NCBI GenBank assembly: GCA_932294295.1
Contig: OW028574.1
Span: forward strand, 29,520,145-29,584,144
Direction: 5' to 3'
Length of the DNA stretch: 64,000 bases
DNA from: Alitta virens
Lineage: Eukaryota; Annelida; Polychaeta; Phyllodocida; Nereididae
Shown here: in pieces, positions 34,901 through 42,599 of the stretch
Numbering within the stretch: the stretch's first letter is position 1
Layout: every line of letters begins with the position of its first letter
The notes under the pieces: generated by a model
What the model was told of the DNA's origin: nothing
What the model saw: the letters and a program-made list of their open reading frames with translations, nothing else
Database searches by the model: none
Program-made: the position numbers and the translations under genes

Positions 34901-37900
34901 GCTTCCAGGGCTAATTCTTCTTTTCGTGCCTGTGGCTGCTCTTTCCAGCTTTCATGCATACTTTTAAGATAATTTTCTCTATCTTCTGCAATGACCAAAA
35001 AAAATAAAATAATATATTGATTTACAAAAATTCATTAGAAATTGGAAATGCTTTTCTATAAACTTGTATGTAATTGCATAAATTGCCATTAGATTTGTTT
35101 TTACCTGCAACAAAGCCCTTAGCAAACAGGGATATGGCAGATGGACCTCGTGTAGGACCCTGACAGTGTACCTTCTTAGTTTTAGGGGTTTTTTTTGTCC
35201 TTGCCATTACACCGATCTTGTTCTGAAACAAAAGAATTTATATAAACCTAATATTTGGCATACTCTATTTGGGTGAAAAATACATTGCATTACCCTTGGC
35301 TGGGAATTCTCTATAGAATCAGAAGACACACATGAAAACATTTTGTTGCATTTACCTTAATTTCTGCCAAAGAATGTCCAGTTCGTTCGGTTGCTTCTAA
35401 CATGTAAGGCTGGTGGCAAGATGCCGTAGATGTCATACCTCTATCCCACAGCTCATTCATTACCACATTTTGTTCTGGGGACCAGGTTGTTGCCTGTAAA
35501 ATAGAATTAACATTTGAGTGTACAAACTAAACAGAACAAAAATTAACACAGCGTTCCATGTTATCCATCCCTTAAACCATTCTATAGTGATAACTAGTAT
35601 TTACAAGCAAACCTAACAGGCATTTGTTATTCCTCATCGAATCATTTGAATGTACTTAGAAGAGGGTAATTGTTTTCACTGACAAACATTCATGCATGTC
35701 CTTCCTTGAGATACTTTTTTTCTGGAGCAGAACTTACACACTAATGCAATTACACAAACCAGATTTCTTACAGTAATAATCTATGTGGCGTAGATGTGTC
35801 TTTTGATAGCCACTTACATAATATGTATTGGCTATGTTTTACAAAATTTGGAAAAAATTAATTCAGATGGGTGCAGAATAACATGCAAAGATTGGTCTGG
35901 GTGCAGAATAACATGCAAAGATTGGTCTGGCCTGTAAATACATGTTACACAATTTTTAGCATTTTTCCAGAATTTACATTAAGCATAACATGGATGTCCA
36001 AGTTAAGTTCATAAGTAAAATAACTTTAATTTAGATAAGTTATATGGAAAATTTCACTCATGTGCGATTGATTGTACTTTAGACAGGAATTTTTGAAGGA
36101 ACAAGAGTTGTTCTTACTTTCACCTTATTATACTTCAATTTCGAATTATAAATAGTCATGAGGCCCCCAAAAGGCACATCAGCATTTATTCTGGCAAGTT
36201 TTGGGTATCTAGGTGCACTAGTGTGAGAGTTCTGCTCCGGCAACAAATACAATTTTTTTTTTGTCAAACTTTGTAAAACATATGCGAGACATGTCAATGT
36301 GATCATCAAATTGCACAACTAGGCCATATAGAGTATTTTCCCTAATAATAATAATTTTGGCCCATGAAAACCCAAAAGGCACTACTACACTATATACGAC
36401 ATATTAAGGGTTTTTTACCCGATTAAAACATTGCTCACATATAAATATATAAATCTTGTTTTTGTTATTATATTGTTCGGTTAAAAGCTACTGTATCATA
36501 TATTTTTTGTTTTATTGTCACCACCGACCTTACATAGCTAGATTTTCTATTACCCAAATGTTTGTACATGATTGGGAATCATGAGTCTCTTCACCATCAT
36601 GGTATTGACTGGCATGATGGGACATTTAAAACAGAAGTCTTTTGATTTAAATGATGCATTTCAGAATACTCCAGAATGCAGACTTTCATAAATAACAAAT
36701 GTAATATTTTGAAACTTTTCCTGGAGCATGCCCCCTGACCATGTCCCCATGTCCTGACCTCACTATGTTAAATCTTCATAAAAGGTAACGACCTTCTCTA
36801 TAACTGTAATTCTCGTATCAATACTATTGTAAGTTTCATTTTTCAATAAATTCAACAACAGTTTGATATCCCTCTTCTAGACACCGCAAATTAATCATAT
36901 TCTTGTTCTAATTGGCCAATAACACAAGTAAATAGGTGGCTCAGTCCTTCAATTTGATTATCGTGTGACAGGATTGTTAATTTTATTGATTGGAACAGAG
37001 AATTTAAGAACATTGATGTAAGGGCATAACGCTCGGGACACCCATTTTCTATTTTTGTTGGGCTCTAACTACATTAATTGGTTACATAAGGAATTTTTAA
37101 AAGGCTGGCATGATATGATCAACAAAATAATCTTCCCTCTAATTCATAGATACCAGTGACACAAGGAAAAAGCTATTTAAAGTTTGAGTTGCAGATATTT
37201 TAACAACTATTATTACTATCTTTCTCCATAATTTCAGCAATCTATATGCTAAATTACTTGCATAATTTCTTCAACAAAAACTTAAATATGAAATTTTTCC
37301 TAATTTTAGTATGAAGAGTGTCTTTTGTGAAATGAGCAGTGAACAGGCAGAGCAAAGAATAAATGCAAAATTATCTTAGTTTAAAATGAGTAGGCTAAAT
37401 ATACATTAGAATATCATAGCCTGGGATATTGAATTATTAGCACAAATTATTGAAATAAATCAAGGATATTTCACTAATTTCAAAATGTAACACTAAAAAG
37501 GCAAAAAAAAATGCTGTTTTTTTGCAGCTCTATCTGTTATGAAAATTGACTTTGAGTTTTCTGATAAATTTCACTACATCTACCAAACATTTGATGAATA
37601 TAATTAACAACTGTAGAGCTAGTAGTATAGCTGTATTTTATGCGAGACTTTATTTCAAAACTCTCATGCTTTCAACAGGGCAAGCACTATTGGACCCTAT
37701 ACAGCTCTTAAAGATTCTTCCCTCTGAACTGCTCATTTTTGATTTTAATTAATAGAATGAACATCACATAGGTAATTGCATTTAGGCAGTTAAAAATAGA
37801 TTAAGAATTATGATTACGTTGCTAGAAATTAATTATAAGATATCTAATTTTCGTTATTTTCGAGGTCATAATGACCAATAATTAGATTATTAACTTTATT

Positions 37901-40900
37901 TTGTGTGTGTTATCACTTTTTTTGCCAACTTTTGGGGCAAAAACACCTCATCTTAGATCATAAAAACATTTTGCCCTATTGCCTGTTACTCTAACCAATT
38001 AATGACCTTGACAATGCAACCTTTAATCCACAACAATTTCTACATTTGTATTAAATAACTAATTAGCAAATTAGTATAGGTCTTTGAAACTCCACAGAAC
38101 TAAGCTATGACTGTTATAAAGATGATCTGAGAGTTTTTTTACCGTCTCCCCCCATGCACACTCTGTAAACAAGATAAAGTGTTAATAGCATGCCTATAAC
38201 AGGCATTATAATAAATGCCATCTGCTTGTGATATTGATAAGCCCCAAAAAAATATTCAGATATATCTAAATTACATGTTATGAATCACTGGTAACCAACG
38301 GCTTAATGTAGTTTTACTTATCATCATTCTGGCAAGCCGATTATAGCAAGGATGTATGACATCCATCACTACAGTATTCTTTTTGGAACGTTACTAAAAA
38401 AAAAAATTAGTGGGCTGGTTAATTGGGTAATGTTATAACTGTTAATTATCAAAAATATTGTACTACAACCTTATCTGTGGTGGAACAGTATATGCAAATA
38501 GTCATTGCCTAAAATAGTGCCACAGACTTTAAAAAAAACTTGTGTTTGTTTATTTATAATGTGGCTGCTATGTAAACATCTGCCACTGGTTTTGCTTTAA
38601 ATGTATCTAATTTTCTTGTCCATTTCCACACAGACGCAGTATGCTTGGGGATCCTAAAATAATATTATTAAAATGCACGGCGGGCGCATAGCAGCAGGCC
38701 CCAAGTGTTTGGCTGGGGGGGGGGGGGGGGAGCAAATGGCAAAGATGCAGGCTGGCTTTTTCCCCATCCTAAAGAATTTTTGGGAAATATAAGGGAAAAT
38801 GTAGGTGCATGCTTGGCAGTTTTGCCAAGTTTTCTTAAACCTGGCAACATCCATCTCACTTATGACATCTTACAATTGGGGATAGATCAGACATATATCT
38901 TTGATCTATCCCCAGAAATTCTTTGACCTCATATACTAAAATTTTCCCATCCAGGATTTCCACAAACCTAAATTTTAGAATTTGATTAATATTGATAATA
39001 TATCAACATGGTTTTACCTAGCTCATTTTTAGATAATCAGTCCTAATTAATCTTCCAAGGGAATTTTGTGGTTGTATACTCCCCACCAAAAGGATATGCA
39101 TTGGATTTTGTAAATAAATATGTCAGCCATATTTCTGCACATAAACGGTACATGCAATTAGCAAAAATTTTAAATTAGAGGTAGTAAAATTGTATTTAAA
39201 GTCGTTTTAAATCATGGTGTCACATTCAATGTAATACAAAATATATGACCCAAGCCGAAGCTTCTGTACGACCTATTAGGAATAATAATATACAGTTTGG
39301 AAAGTATAAGTTCTGAATTAATCTATAATTAATAAAATTACAGTGATTAAAAGAGTTTATACCTGTTTTGCAGGGGTTGTTTTTTTAATACTGACTACAT
39401 GTTTTTTTGTAGTAGTGGTATGATATAGTGAATGTTTTCATCGATTACATAGACTTTCACCAGATAATCACTGAATTTGCTGAAATTAACCCTGGCCAAC
39501 ATTCCGTCAAAAAATCATTCAATATCAAATGGTCAGCTGAAACACAGGGAGACTTTTAGTGGGGCAATAAAATCAGTGAAATTAAATCAATATTTAAATC
39601 CTATTATCAGATGTTAATTTGCAGAGTATGTAATTCAAATTATATTGTTAAATGATAATTCATTGAGCAAACTTAATATAATATAAGTTCCAAAAACAAA
39701 TAGCCAAATGTTACTATCTAATCATAAGAAGTATAGCATTTTCAGGCCTGTATAAAGCTGCAAGTTTTGGTTTTACCCCCTATTCCAGCCTTATCTTTTG
39801 GTAATGATTACTTTATTGGATCTGAAGTTTTCCATATGTGGGCATACCCCATTTCTCCAGATGGTTGTGGTTTGTGGTTTTTTCTGTGCAACTACATACA
39901 CTCACAGACAACATAAGCACAGACAACATACAGATGTTTCACTCCCATTTCCCGCCATTCAACTGACAGGTGCTGCCCTCTTTGGGCTGGTGTGGAGCAG
40001 GCAGGGCTGTTGTATCATTTGTATGTGATATACAAGCATGAAAACACTAAATCTTGCAAAAACATGTGATGAATATTACAAATTCTCCATAACCAGAGGT
40101 TAATAGATTTAAAACACAGTTTCCAGCTGCACTGTATAGTCTGTAGCAGCACATAATAGTTATTTATCTGTCAAGTCAAGCATAAATCAGAGAGCAGAGG
40201 ATCCAAGATCAAAAGGCTGGCAGGGACTGTAGGGAATGTTTGTCAACCCCTAACATTTTCATTCAACCTCAGTTCACTCTAAACCATATAACCCTTGTAA
40301 TATTTACGACTTGTAGCAAACAAATTTAACCTAGTAGGTTATTCAGTCTGTCTTTCCTGAAGCAAGGATATGTTGAGACCAACAGTTCCAGCCTTGGAAT
40401 GTATTGCTATTGATTTGTAACAATTTTGAAGTTGAAAGGATACAGATTTCCAAACTTGTTAGAGAAAATAAGATGAGTTTTTAGCTTTTGTTAATTGAAA
40501 AAACAAATTATGTTGACTGTCCATTTCAAACTGTCAATCATACATGTGAACAATCTGAAATACAGTTTTCTTTTTAATTCTTCCCTTTCATTGAAAAGCA
40601 AAGAATTAATGTAAGAGTTAAATGATTAAAACTATTTTAATAGTGCAAAAAGAAATTTTAATTTTAATTTAATTCAACTGCAATCCATGCATATCTGAAC
40701 ATAATAAACTTATTCAAAGCTTGTTAATTAACTTAATACTGCTTGATTATATCTGTATGGTAATCAGAATCTCAAAAACATGCTAAGATTTGGTTTTCTG
40801 AGATGATGCAATAGCTTCACAGCAACATCAGTGATAGGTTGAAGAATGGTCATAAATCAGATGCCGTTGAAATCTATCTACAGATATGTGGGTGGGGGGG

Positions 40901-42567
40901 GGGGGGGGTTAGCAAAAAATGAGCTATTTTTTAGACTAGACTCAGACTCTGTTTATTTGTCTTATATATGAGAGGTTCAACGTACTTTTTCTAAGCGCAT
41001 TGGAGACCCCTCAAAAAGTTAATTGCTGGCCAGCGATACAAGAGACTTTATTGGAATACGTAAATAATTATATGCATAATAATGATAATTTGAAAATATG
41101 GTATAATATATTTGCGAAAAGCACTACTGAGATAACCTTGTGAATATTTAAGCATAAGGGGGATATTCTTATTTCTGATAGTTGGTATAAAATCTGTCAT
41201 GGGACTCTAAACTCAACATATGTATGTATATATATATATATTATTTACCCATGAACATAATTTATTATGTGCAATCTTTTTATTTTTCCTAACTCTCATA
41301 ATTTGAATTATTCTTTTTATCTTTCATAATTTTTCATAACTCATAATTTGAATTATTCTTTTTATCTTTCATAACTTTCATAATTTGAACCATTCAATAT
41401 TAAATTTCTTACTATAATTGTATGTATATACTCTTCTACATCATGGCTTATCATAATATTAGAGCATCATTTACATTTCTGATCTGGATTTTAGAAATTA
41501 TTAATTGTATGAGACATTCTTATGTATCTCCTGATCAACCCAAGAATATATTCTTGAATCTTGAATATATTGTATTTCCTAAAATAAAAAAGAGCCATTT
41601 CTTTAATGCACAGATTTAGAACAGATATGTTCATAGTAACAAGTTCATCATGTACTTAGTATATGGTGGTTATATATTACATATGGCAGTTAACTCACTA
41701 ATAGCAGCTCATTATGACTGTATTCTAAGGTGAATCAAAGGATGTATAACTAGAATACTTGTAGTTGTTTCACTGACTATATCAAGTTATTGTCAACCCA
41801 AGTGATAGTTCATGAATAATTATATCATAATAATGTTGTGTATGCATATTTATGTTTAAATATTTTGAGCATAATTATTAATCCCCCCTCCCCCAGTGGT
41901 TGTGGTTGTCATACTTGATCATTGGTCATGAATGACATGTAACAGCTGTCTTTTGATATCTTTTCCCCATATATATTAACACCCTGCCTCAGCCTGCTCC
42001 ACACCACCCACTAGATGTCGCTATCTAGGTCAGTGGCACTATAGGTTTCAATGGGAGTGAAACGTCTGTATGTTGTCTGTGCATAAGGAAGGTACTGGCC
42101 AATGGGGTAGTTTCAGCTCGGAAACTTTAAACTAGAGTTGTTCAAGGTTTCAGCATTCAAACAAACGAAGGACCTAGCTTAAAGCATGCTTAAAGTGAAT
42201 CATCACAACAGTGAATCCACCTTTACATAAGACTGAATTCCGTACCTTGTATGATTGGCATTTTGACTAATAATCTAATGTTTATTAATTGCACATAATG
42301 AGTGATTAACTAGTCAAATATTAAAATATGAGGTAAATTATGTTTGAAAAATACAACTAAAGCATAGGGGAAAATAAGCCAATTTTTTGCCTTTACCATG
42401 GATGTATCAGTCTGATACATCCATGCTTTTACCAAGGACCTCAACCACCCCCCCCCCCCCAAACAAAGAAAAAAAAAGAAGAAAAAAAGGTCTTTCAAAC
42501 TCTTTTCATTCACCTTCAATCCACAGTATTTACCCACTGTTTCTTTGATGTCCATTGACTTGGCCAT
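19777..42567 (-). CDS. Gene B: homeodomain/HMG-like, PHD-finger protein with tandem micro-exon array
   Basis: Inferred minus-strand exons in transcript order: 42514-42567, 35356-35493, 35105-35222, 34810-34985, 24517-24661, 24234-24338, 23841-24005, six micro-exons (23189-23221, 23042-23074, 22895-22927, 22748-22780, 22601-22633, 22454-22486), 22118-22171 and 19777-19997. All have AG/GT borders and compatible phases, and the lengths total 1374 nt (457 codons plus stop). Residues about 19-75 resemble a homeodomain-like helical unit (WSPEQNVVMNELWDRGM ... LAEIKNKIGVMARTK). Residues about 85-135 resemble an HMG box (GPSAISLFAKGF ... MHESWKEQPQARKEEL). A Lys/Arg-rich segment and the 11-residue repeats follow, and the C-terminus is PHD-like. 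Nuclear DNA or chromatin binding is inferred, not shown. The first exon is the least certain. I do not recognise a named family. Confidence 0.7.
20417..21176. mobile_element. Inverted-repeat pair bounding a 760-bp segment
   Basis: The left end (20417-20460) starts GGCTTTTTGTAATCGGCGCC and continues through CAGCGCCCGC. The reverse complement of 21134-21176 starts GGCTTTTTGTAATCGGCACC and continues the same way. The ends are GC-rich while the interior is AT-rich and non-coding. It lies in the last intron of gene B. It looks like a non-autonomous DNA element, and no clear target duplication was found. A 'gcagtggcgtagccagg' word near 20635 may mark a second element nested inside. Confidence 0.55.
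22118..22171 (-). CDS. Gene B exon, 54 nt, acidic linker
   Basis: Acceptor ttcattgcag and donor GAAG|gtaaac. This is a symmetric phase-1 exon of 18 codons. Only the phase-1 frame is open (TARSAEVELENVPSVSE). It joins the micro-exon array to the last exon without a frame break. Confidence 0.65.
22293..23460 (-). repeat. 147-bp tandem array carrying six copies of a 33-nt micro-exon
   Basis: Six micro-exons start exactly 147 bases apart: 22454, 22601, 22748, 22895, 23042 and 23189 (33 nt each). On the minus strand each has acceptor 'atcaatttcag' and donor 'GAAG|gtaatt', separated by 114-bp introns. The exons are symmetric, phase 1, and only that frame lacks stops. Each copy encodes AATNDLVVTNE, and the copy at 22895 would have Pro for Thr. 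Differences between units are few. A seventh decayed copy lies at 23419-23451, and the outer flanks share a block (cagattaactgtgttNctgg) missing from the inner units. The array would add or remove 11 residues per exon without breaking the frame. Confidence 0.85.
23419..23451 (-). pseudogene. Decayed seventh micro-exon copy
   Basis: Homologous to the six array micro-exons. The acceptor (ttaatttcag) and the phase-1 frame (about TTNNLAVTTK) are kept, but the donor GAAG|gtaatt has become AAAATATAATT, so it should not splice as an exon. It probably reflects the ancestral outer copy. Confidence 0.6.
23841..24005 (-). CDS. Gene B exon, 165 nt
   Basis: Acceptor gtttctttttcag and donor ATTG|gtaaga. 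Symmetric phase 1, 55 codons. The peptide includes KQAKFPYKDFLLGKC and a helix-rich MTIRELNRMGTHQLKIIL segment. I recognise no domain. The phase matches both neighbours. Confidence 0.7.
24234..24338 (-). CDS. Gene B exon with bipartite basic segment and NAGNAG acceptor
   Basis: The acceptor is a tandem CAG|CAG, so splicing could include or skip one codon. The donor is TACA|gtaagt. Phase 1, 35 codons. ENRAAKKRKLEAQVRQLLNE combines a KKRK basic cluster, a possible nuclear localisation signal, with a short amphipathic helix. Confidence 0.7.
24517..24661 (-). CDS. Gene B exon directly downstream of the gypsy-bearing intron
   Basis: Acceptor ggtttcag|TCA (phase 0) and donor TTTG|gtaagc (phase 1), 145 nt. 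The peptide starts SRRVEDMGGHIMFVIVKNG and ends FWDKFAIKF. It is in frame with exon 34810-34985 across the 10.1-kb intron. Confidence 0.7.
24862..25079 (+). repeat. 5' LTR, 218 bp
   Basis: TG...CA ends. It contains two IR-1-type nuclear-receptor-like sites (AGGTCAcTGACCT at 24874-24886 and AGGTCAgTGACCG at 24891-24903). These together form an 11-bp inverted repeat with a 6-base loop. An E-box CACGTG lies at 24932-24937 and an AATAAA polyadenylation signal near 25025. Confidence 0.95.
25083..25100 (+). promoter_or_regulatory. tRNA primer-binding site
   Basis: TGGCGCCCGATGTGGGAC lies three bases after the LTR. The first ten bases equal the primer site complementary to tRNA-Lys 3' ends, and the rest only partly fits, so the priming tRNA is probably a lysine isoacceptor or a relative. 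Confidence 0.75.
25101..25407 (+). other. Gypsy 5' leader
   Basis: Untranslated region between primer-binding site and gag ATG, with an A-run near 25188. No frame is conserved. Packaging signals would be expected here by analogy but cannot be seen. Confidence 0.5.
25408..26793 (+). CDS. gag: Gag protein of the gypsy element, 461 aa
   Basis: Structural protein that assembles the virus-like particle and binds genomic RNA. Residues 1-145 are Ser/Pro/Arg-rich and probably disordered. Residues about 148-310 form a capsid-like retrotransposon Gag region (YDGQGTAFIDHLDEF, then FHLWTSVTGQAKL, then alternating Trp/Phe/Leu helices). A CCHC zinc knuckle follows at C394-C397-H402-C407 (CYRCKKTGHLRRDC). 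The tail after 415 is highly basic (Lys/Arg/Asp/Ser). ATG at 25408 is the first in frame and the length suits Metaviridae Gag. It ends in TAA at 26791 and overlaps the open pol frame by 31 nt. Confidence 0.93.
   Translation: MPAKLRKRPGLVSADTSEPASTPVPGPSQTADESALRASTRSKVVRTPGRPRRREATADRTPSPGLAFTSQENTRTTSDRGRRKEPSPAGYESNDSSASTPVSSPDGRPSVVERAEPRGSARAVMAATSTPQRSLGSSGYRRRKEAIPPKYDGQGTAFIDHLDEFTRVATFNKWTDEEKCFHLWTSVTGQAKLKMRPLTYRDDWREMVSQLTALFCSNRALDAYRNKWFNAKRGPEMDLETYGLFLLDLSRKANPASAPAEQERFAKERFMETAGSTSMRFWLAALKPPTLQEAIDLAVQYEAAYEATKTSKPDVGPAGAIALPILQPEASVAATASASIRGGPSSEKEGAITRQDLKDLVYSILGEVMSKDKGKVYSNTRRQDHDYSPETRRCYRCKKTGHLRRDCPKRNVDDDRSKKRAPSRDREHRSSKHGDKRSQGRSDQGKKGGKDKKERKHSENE
26781..26787 (+). 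promoter_or_regulatory. Candidate gag-pol -1 frameshift site
   Basis: The pol frame is open from 26763 and lies -1 relative to gag, so a -1 shift inside 26763-26793 would fuse them. GGAAAAC at 26781-26787 is the best heptamer-like sequence, but it is not canonical because the P-site codon re-pairs poorly. No downstream pseudoknot was modelled. Reinitiation is an alternative. Confidence 0.3.
26796..31073 (+). CDS. pol: Pol polyprotein: protease, RT, RNase H, integrase
   Basis: Numbering counts the GTG at 26796 as residue 1. The first ATG is residue 45, so translation probably begins by frameshift from gag. The protease has DTGA at 68-71 and LLGMDFL at 139-145. RT follows from about 365, with catalytic YMDD at 500-503 (most gypsy elements have YLDD or YIDD). 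RNase H starts at LDTDASD 646-652. Integrase has a zinc-binding H941-x6-H948-x29-C978-x2-C981 and the catalytic triad D1009, D1069, E1105 with 35 residues between the last two. A GPY-type motif (FLGPYKV) lies near 1245. The tail holds a Ser/Pro-rich region with three APF-D-LEL-like repeats. All catalytic residues are present, there are no internal stops and there is no chromodomain. The enzyme should be functional. Confidence 0.95.
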   Translation: MEEVSTDPSPAEKAAPQPAEEAAPQPPECWEGVKVGQHWPRQVAMQNSSASWYITISVGTRHVDLLIDTGAQVSLLSKQEYDEIPGVKRETLRPVEGKISAANGGPINIYGKVELTLCLERVLYPCEFLVADIGGLPGLLGMDFLKRHGALLMCSVGMLRLGGVDIACREGRPGKTGRAILHEDVHIPARHVSQVSVNLVSWGVSNGGDLVFESLPTVCQDLHIMIPRGLLASQCSGAHVWIANPTTESVHIAKGQVVGQLSEVEKVDSPKTVNAAEVNFELKQKNTETRLPVHLQPLLDETDDLTADQRSELRKVLMEYEHCFEGGKYGLGRTSQATHKIDMGDNRPFKVPTRRLGWAQNRALSEEVDKMLRLGVIEPSSSPWSSPPVLVRKKDGTFRFCVDYRKLNSCTKKDAYPLPRIDDCLDTLSGAKWFCTLDLSSGYWQIAMDDRDKEKTAFTAPRGHFHFTVMPFGVTNGPATLERLMELVLGGLDLSTCLCYMDDIVVQGPTFQKCLGNLIVVLKRISQAGLRLKASKCELFKSEVSFLGHVICREGVKPDPKKIKAVREWPEPTTVQEVRCFVGFASYYRKYVRDFAGLAAPLHALTAHQAVFKWDETCSNAFKRLIRALTTAPILVLPREGCLVILDTDASDLAIGGVLSQIIEGEERVVAYASQCLSSSQKHYCTTYKELLAVVRMAKIFRPYLYGQDLVRLRTDHRALVWLQNFKDAEGMLARWIASLTEYNFVIEYREGKKHANADGCSRIPVRACKRQECPDQGHGQNVDLVASITQWNQVRGFRTITCGQPREATGISPGEAEGPQVRVYMAETAGETAGETAGDGSERSLDPNWIESFTLEEIRCAQGQDMALATAKKWLDAGQRPPYHAIVTHSAQVRNIWAQFYCLKLQRGIVYRSHKLPTGELVTQMVAPASIRRSIFSQLHTSRLGGHMGINSLISKLRRRFYWPGYKEDVIRWIGWCDVCQKRKQGGLKKAPLHQVPVGMPMERMAIDIMGPLPVTKSNNKYIVVVADYFTKWTEAFALPNQEAYTVADCLVTNVILRFGAPYHLHSDQGTNFESKLFQEMCKILGINKTRSTAYHPQSDGLVERFNRSLGDMLSKLVNERRDDWDDMLPYVMCAYRATPHRSTDITPNRMMLGREAMLPVDLMYGHALQHKHHCPVEYVEWIREAMEESFEKCRTQMKKAAQKQAKHYNRLAMEQSFHMEDWVLLFYPPLAKQKLALKFLGPYKVTRKMGEVNYEIEAPASGKRRIVHINQLKKYLAEVTPDDMIRIPDIPSDDPYLDPSLYEDGASATPLDEGRDPPLPGELSGDAAQPWSGQPERGGAARTGEHRGRGLQTRDPLDTRRVADSRSNLDTAPFLDLELSSAPFPDLELTSAPSRELDPEAAPFLPGRLRKPPDRLGHNVGYQ
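31074..32288 (+). other. Gypsy internal spacer between pol and ORF3
   Basis: About 1.2 kb of DNA without a conserved frame. It holds a doubled 'agtgacctgcattca' (31890-31930), a poly-G run (32040-32050) and a TGACCTGTCACA tandem (32100-32150) close upstream of ORF3. The length leaves room for an internal promoter, or for a splice acceptor feeding ORF3. Confidence 0.6.
32082..32152 (+). promoter_or_regulatory. TGACCTGTCACA tandem upstream of ORF3
   Basis: Three 12-bp units plus partial copies carry repeated TGACCT half-sites, the same half-site found in the LTR, and CACATGAC words. They lie about 140-200 bases before the ORF3 ATG. A regulatory role is inferred. Confidence 0.4.
32289..33854 (+). 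CDS. ORF3: C2H2 zinc-finger coiled-coil protein in env position, 521 aa
   Basis: ATG at 32289 is chosen because the frame upstream offers only a TTG. Residues 1-110 are acidic and Ala/Glu-rich. Residues about 80-180 may be folded (YWSPQRLGLLHLDMWAYMSR and a Trp/Leu-rich continuation). Residues about 180-270 are low complexity, with ETTTP repeated three times. Two C2H2 fingers follow: C277-x2-C280-x12-H293-x4-H298 and C307-x2-C310-x14-H325-x4-H330. A TPAAAA(T)-type repeat lies near 408-437 and a probable coiled coil at about 440-515. No signal peptide or membrane span is present, so it is not an envelope protein. Nucleic-acid binding is likely; targeting, RNA packaging or host-silencing interference are only possibilities. 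Open, GC-rich and codon-structured like gag and pol. Confidence 0.85.
   Translation: MSATNTNSEEATAMPAVPLDSVVEDEGPQLTSAQTDMVLAAMEAAGLEIGAELEVSASDAEVAAVCGLSPTAELPISLAPDYWSPQRLGLLHLDMWAYMSRKEYELEDPAVERYGAAELPETARMRRYLRLLPRREDMPILSGWIIGDLGVATTQEEVLENLKRRPWYAKERVARPSVEGEVSPTRATKSPAREQQAAPLTESAMEDVRATPARTEERPQGGRLEEMESEGTTDDGGTESDVSAPETTTPETTTPETTPKVVLPAAPQGVEGLNYICATCGKRVRDRKSLTRHVSVAHAEAYVGFQCPVCPAALPSDRRTNFRRHLERSHGYTRTQAEELTAATQPTTIQGPNSDGSLPATPETRTLVSRVPTSQETASPSTRVVQLRRVEAASSVTPRSRQTRPKRPHPAAAATRTPAAAATRTPAAAATKTPTAAAAEDMVTRAQYQDIVLEVHRARSQTAAAARENEELRARLRAETEQSEAKARQSDLLYQEVKRLTADRNRWMEEARAAGSSSARP
33855..34512 (+). other. Gypsy 3' untranslated region
   Basis: Non-coding. The phrase 'gaacgctggacatcaacac' occurs twice, near 33938 and 33980. 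No frame has recognisable motifs. Confidence 0.6.
34513..34522 (+). promoter_or_regulatory. Polypurine tract
   Basis: AAGAAGGGGG ends three bases before the 3' LTR. This is the expected plus-strand primer for reverse transcription. Confidence 0.85.
34526..34743 (+). repeat. 3' LTR, 218 bp
   Basis: No difference from the 5' LTR was seen on base-by-base reading. It is followed by GTAC, the downstream target-site copy. Confidence 0.95.
34810..34985 (-). CDS. Gene B exon: HMG-box-like helices
   Basis: Acceptor ggtcattgcag|AA (phase 1) and donor CTG|gtatgt (phase 0), 176 nt. The peptide DRENYLKSMHESWKEQPQAR and the next residues KEELALEAKKI give the charged helical pattern with a central Trp seen in HMG boxes. 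The preceding exon supplies GPSAISLFAKGF. The domain call is by pattern only. Confidence 0.65.
35105..35222 (-). CDS. Gene B exon: end of homeodomain-like unit and start of HMG-like unit
   Basis: Acceptor tttgtttcag|AAC (phase 0) and donor GCAG|gtaaaa (phase 1), 118 nt. A basic linker (MARTKKTPKTKKVH) follows NKIGV. Confidence 0.7.
35356..35493 (-). CDS. Gene B exon: homeodomain-like helices
   Basis: Acceptor ctattttacag and donor AAG|gtaaat, symmetric phase 0, 46 codons. WSPEQNVVMNELWDRGM and then GHSLAEIK resemble helices 1 and 3 of homeodomain-like folds. The similarity is weak. Confidence 0.65.
35871..35930. repeat. Exact 30-bp tandem duplication
   Basis: Two identical adjacent 30-base units that begin gtgcagaataacatgcaaag. 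Confidence 0.95.
39918..40006 (-). repeat. Dispersed repeat, inverted partner of 41982-42082
   Basis: Its reverse complement shares 'cctgctccacacca', 'aatgggagtgaaac' and 'tctgtatgttgtctgtgc' with 41982-42082 in the same order. Probably two SINE or MITE copies about 2 kb apart. Confidence 0.6.
41296..41395. repeat. Tandem duplication, 45-bp period
   Basis: Two copies of a unit that starts tcataatttgaattattc. Confidence 0.85.
41982..42082 (+). repeat. Dispersed repeat, inverted partner of 39918-40006
   Basis: The same ordered phrases as 39918-40006 in opposite orientation. The middle part differs, so the copies are old. Confidence 0.6.
42397..42425. repeat. 29-bp perfect palindrome
   Basis: Two 14-base arms (catggatgtatcag) flank a single central base. 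It lies in the gene B first intron, 90 bases from the candidate first exon. Confidence 0.85.
42514..42567 (-). CDS. Gene B candidate first exon
   Basis: ATG at 42565-42567 opens 18 codons (MAKSMDIKETVGKYCGLK) that end at AAG|gtgaat in phase 0. This matches the phase-0 acceptor of the next exon at 35493. No competing start was found closer, but the choice rests on phase and position only. Confidence 0.45.
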
Positions 42568-42599
42568 TGAAAAATAAAAAAATGTTATTCTATTACACT

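Larger units (their letters stand above)
35494..42513 (-). other. Gene B first intron (about 7 kb)
   Basis: No exon could be supported here. It holds an exact 30-bp tandem duplication (35871-35930), a 45-bp-period duplication (41296-41395), an inverted dispersed-repeat pair (39918-40006 and 41982-42082), a 'catgga' palindrome (42397-42425) and poly-G/C runs (38715, 40890, 42450). Confidence 0.5.
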
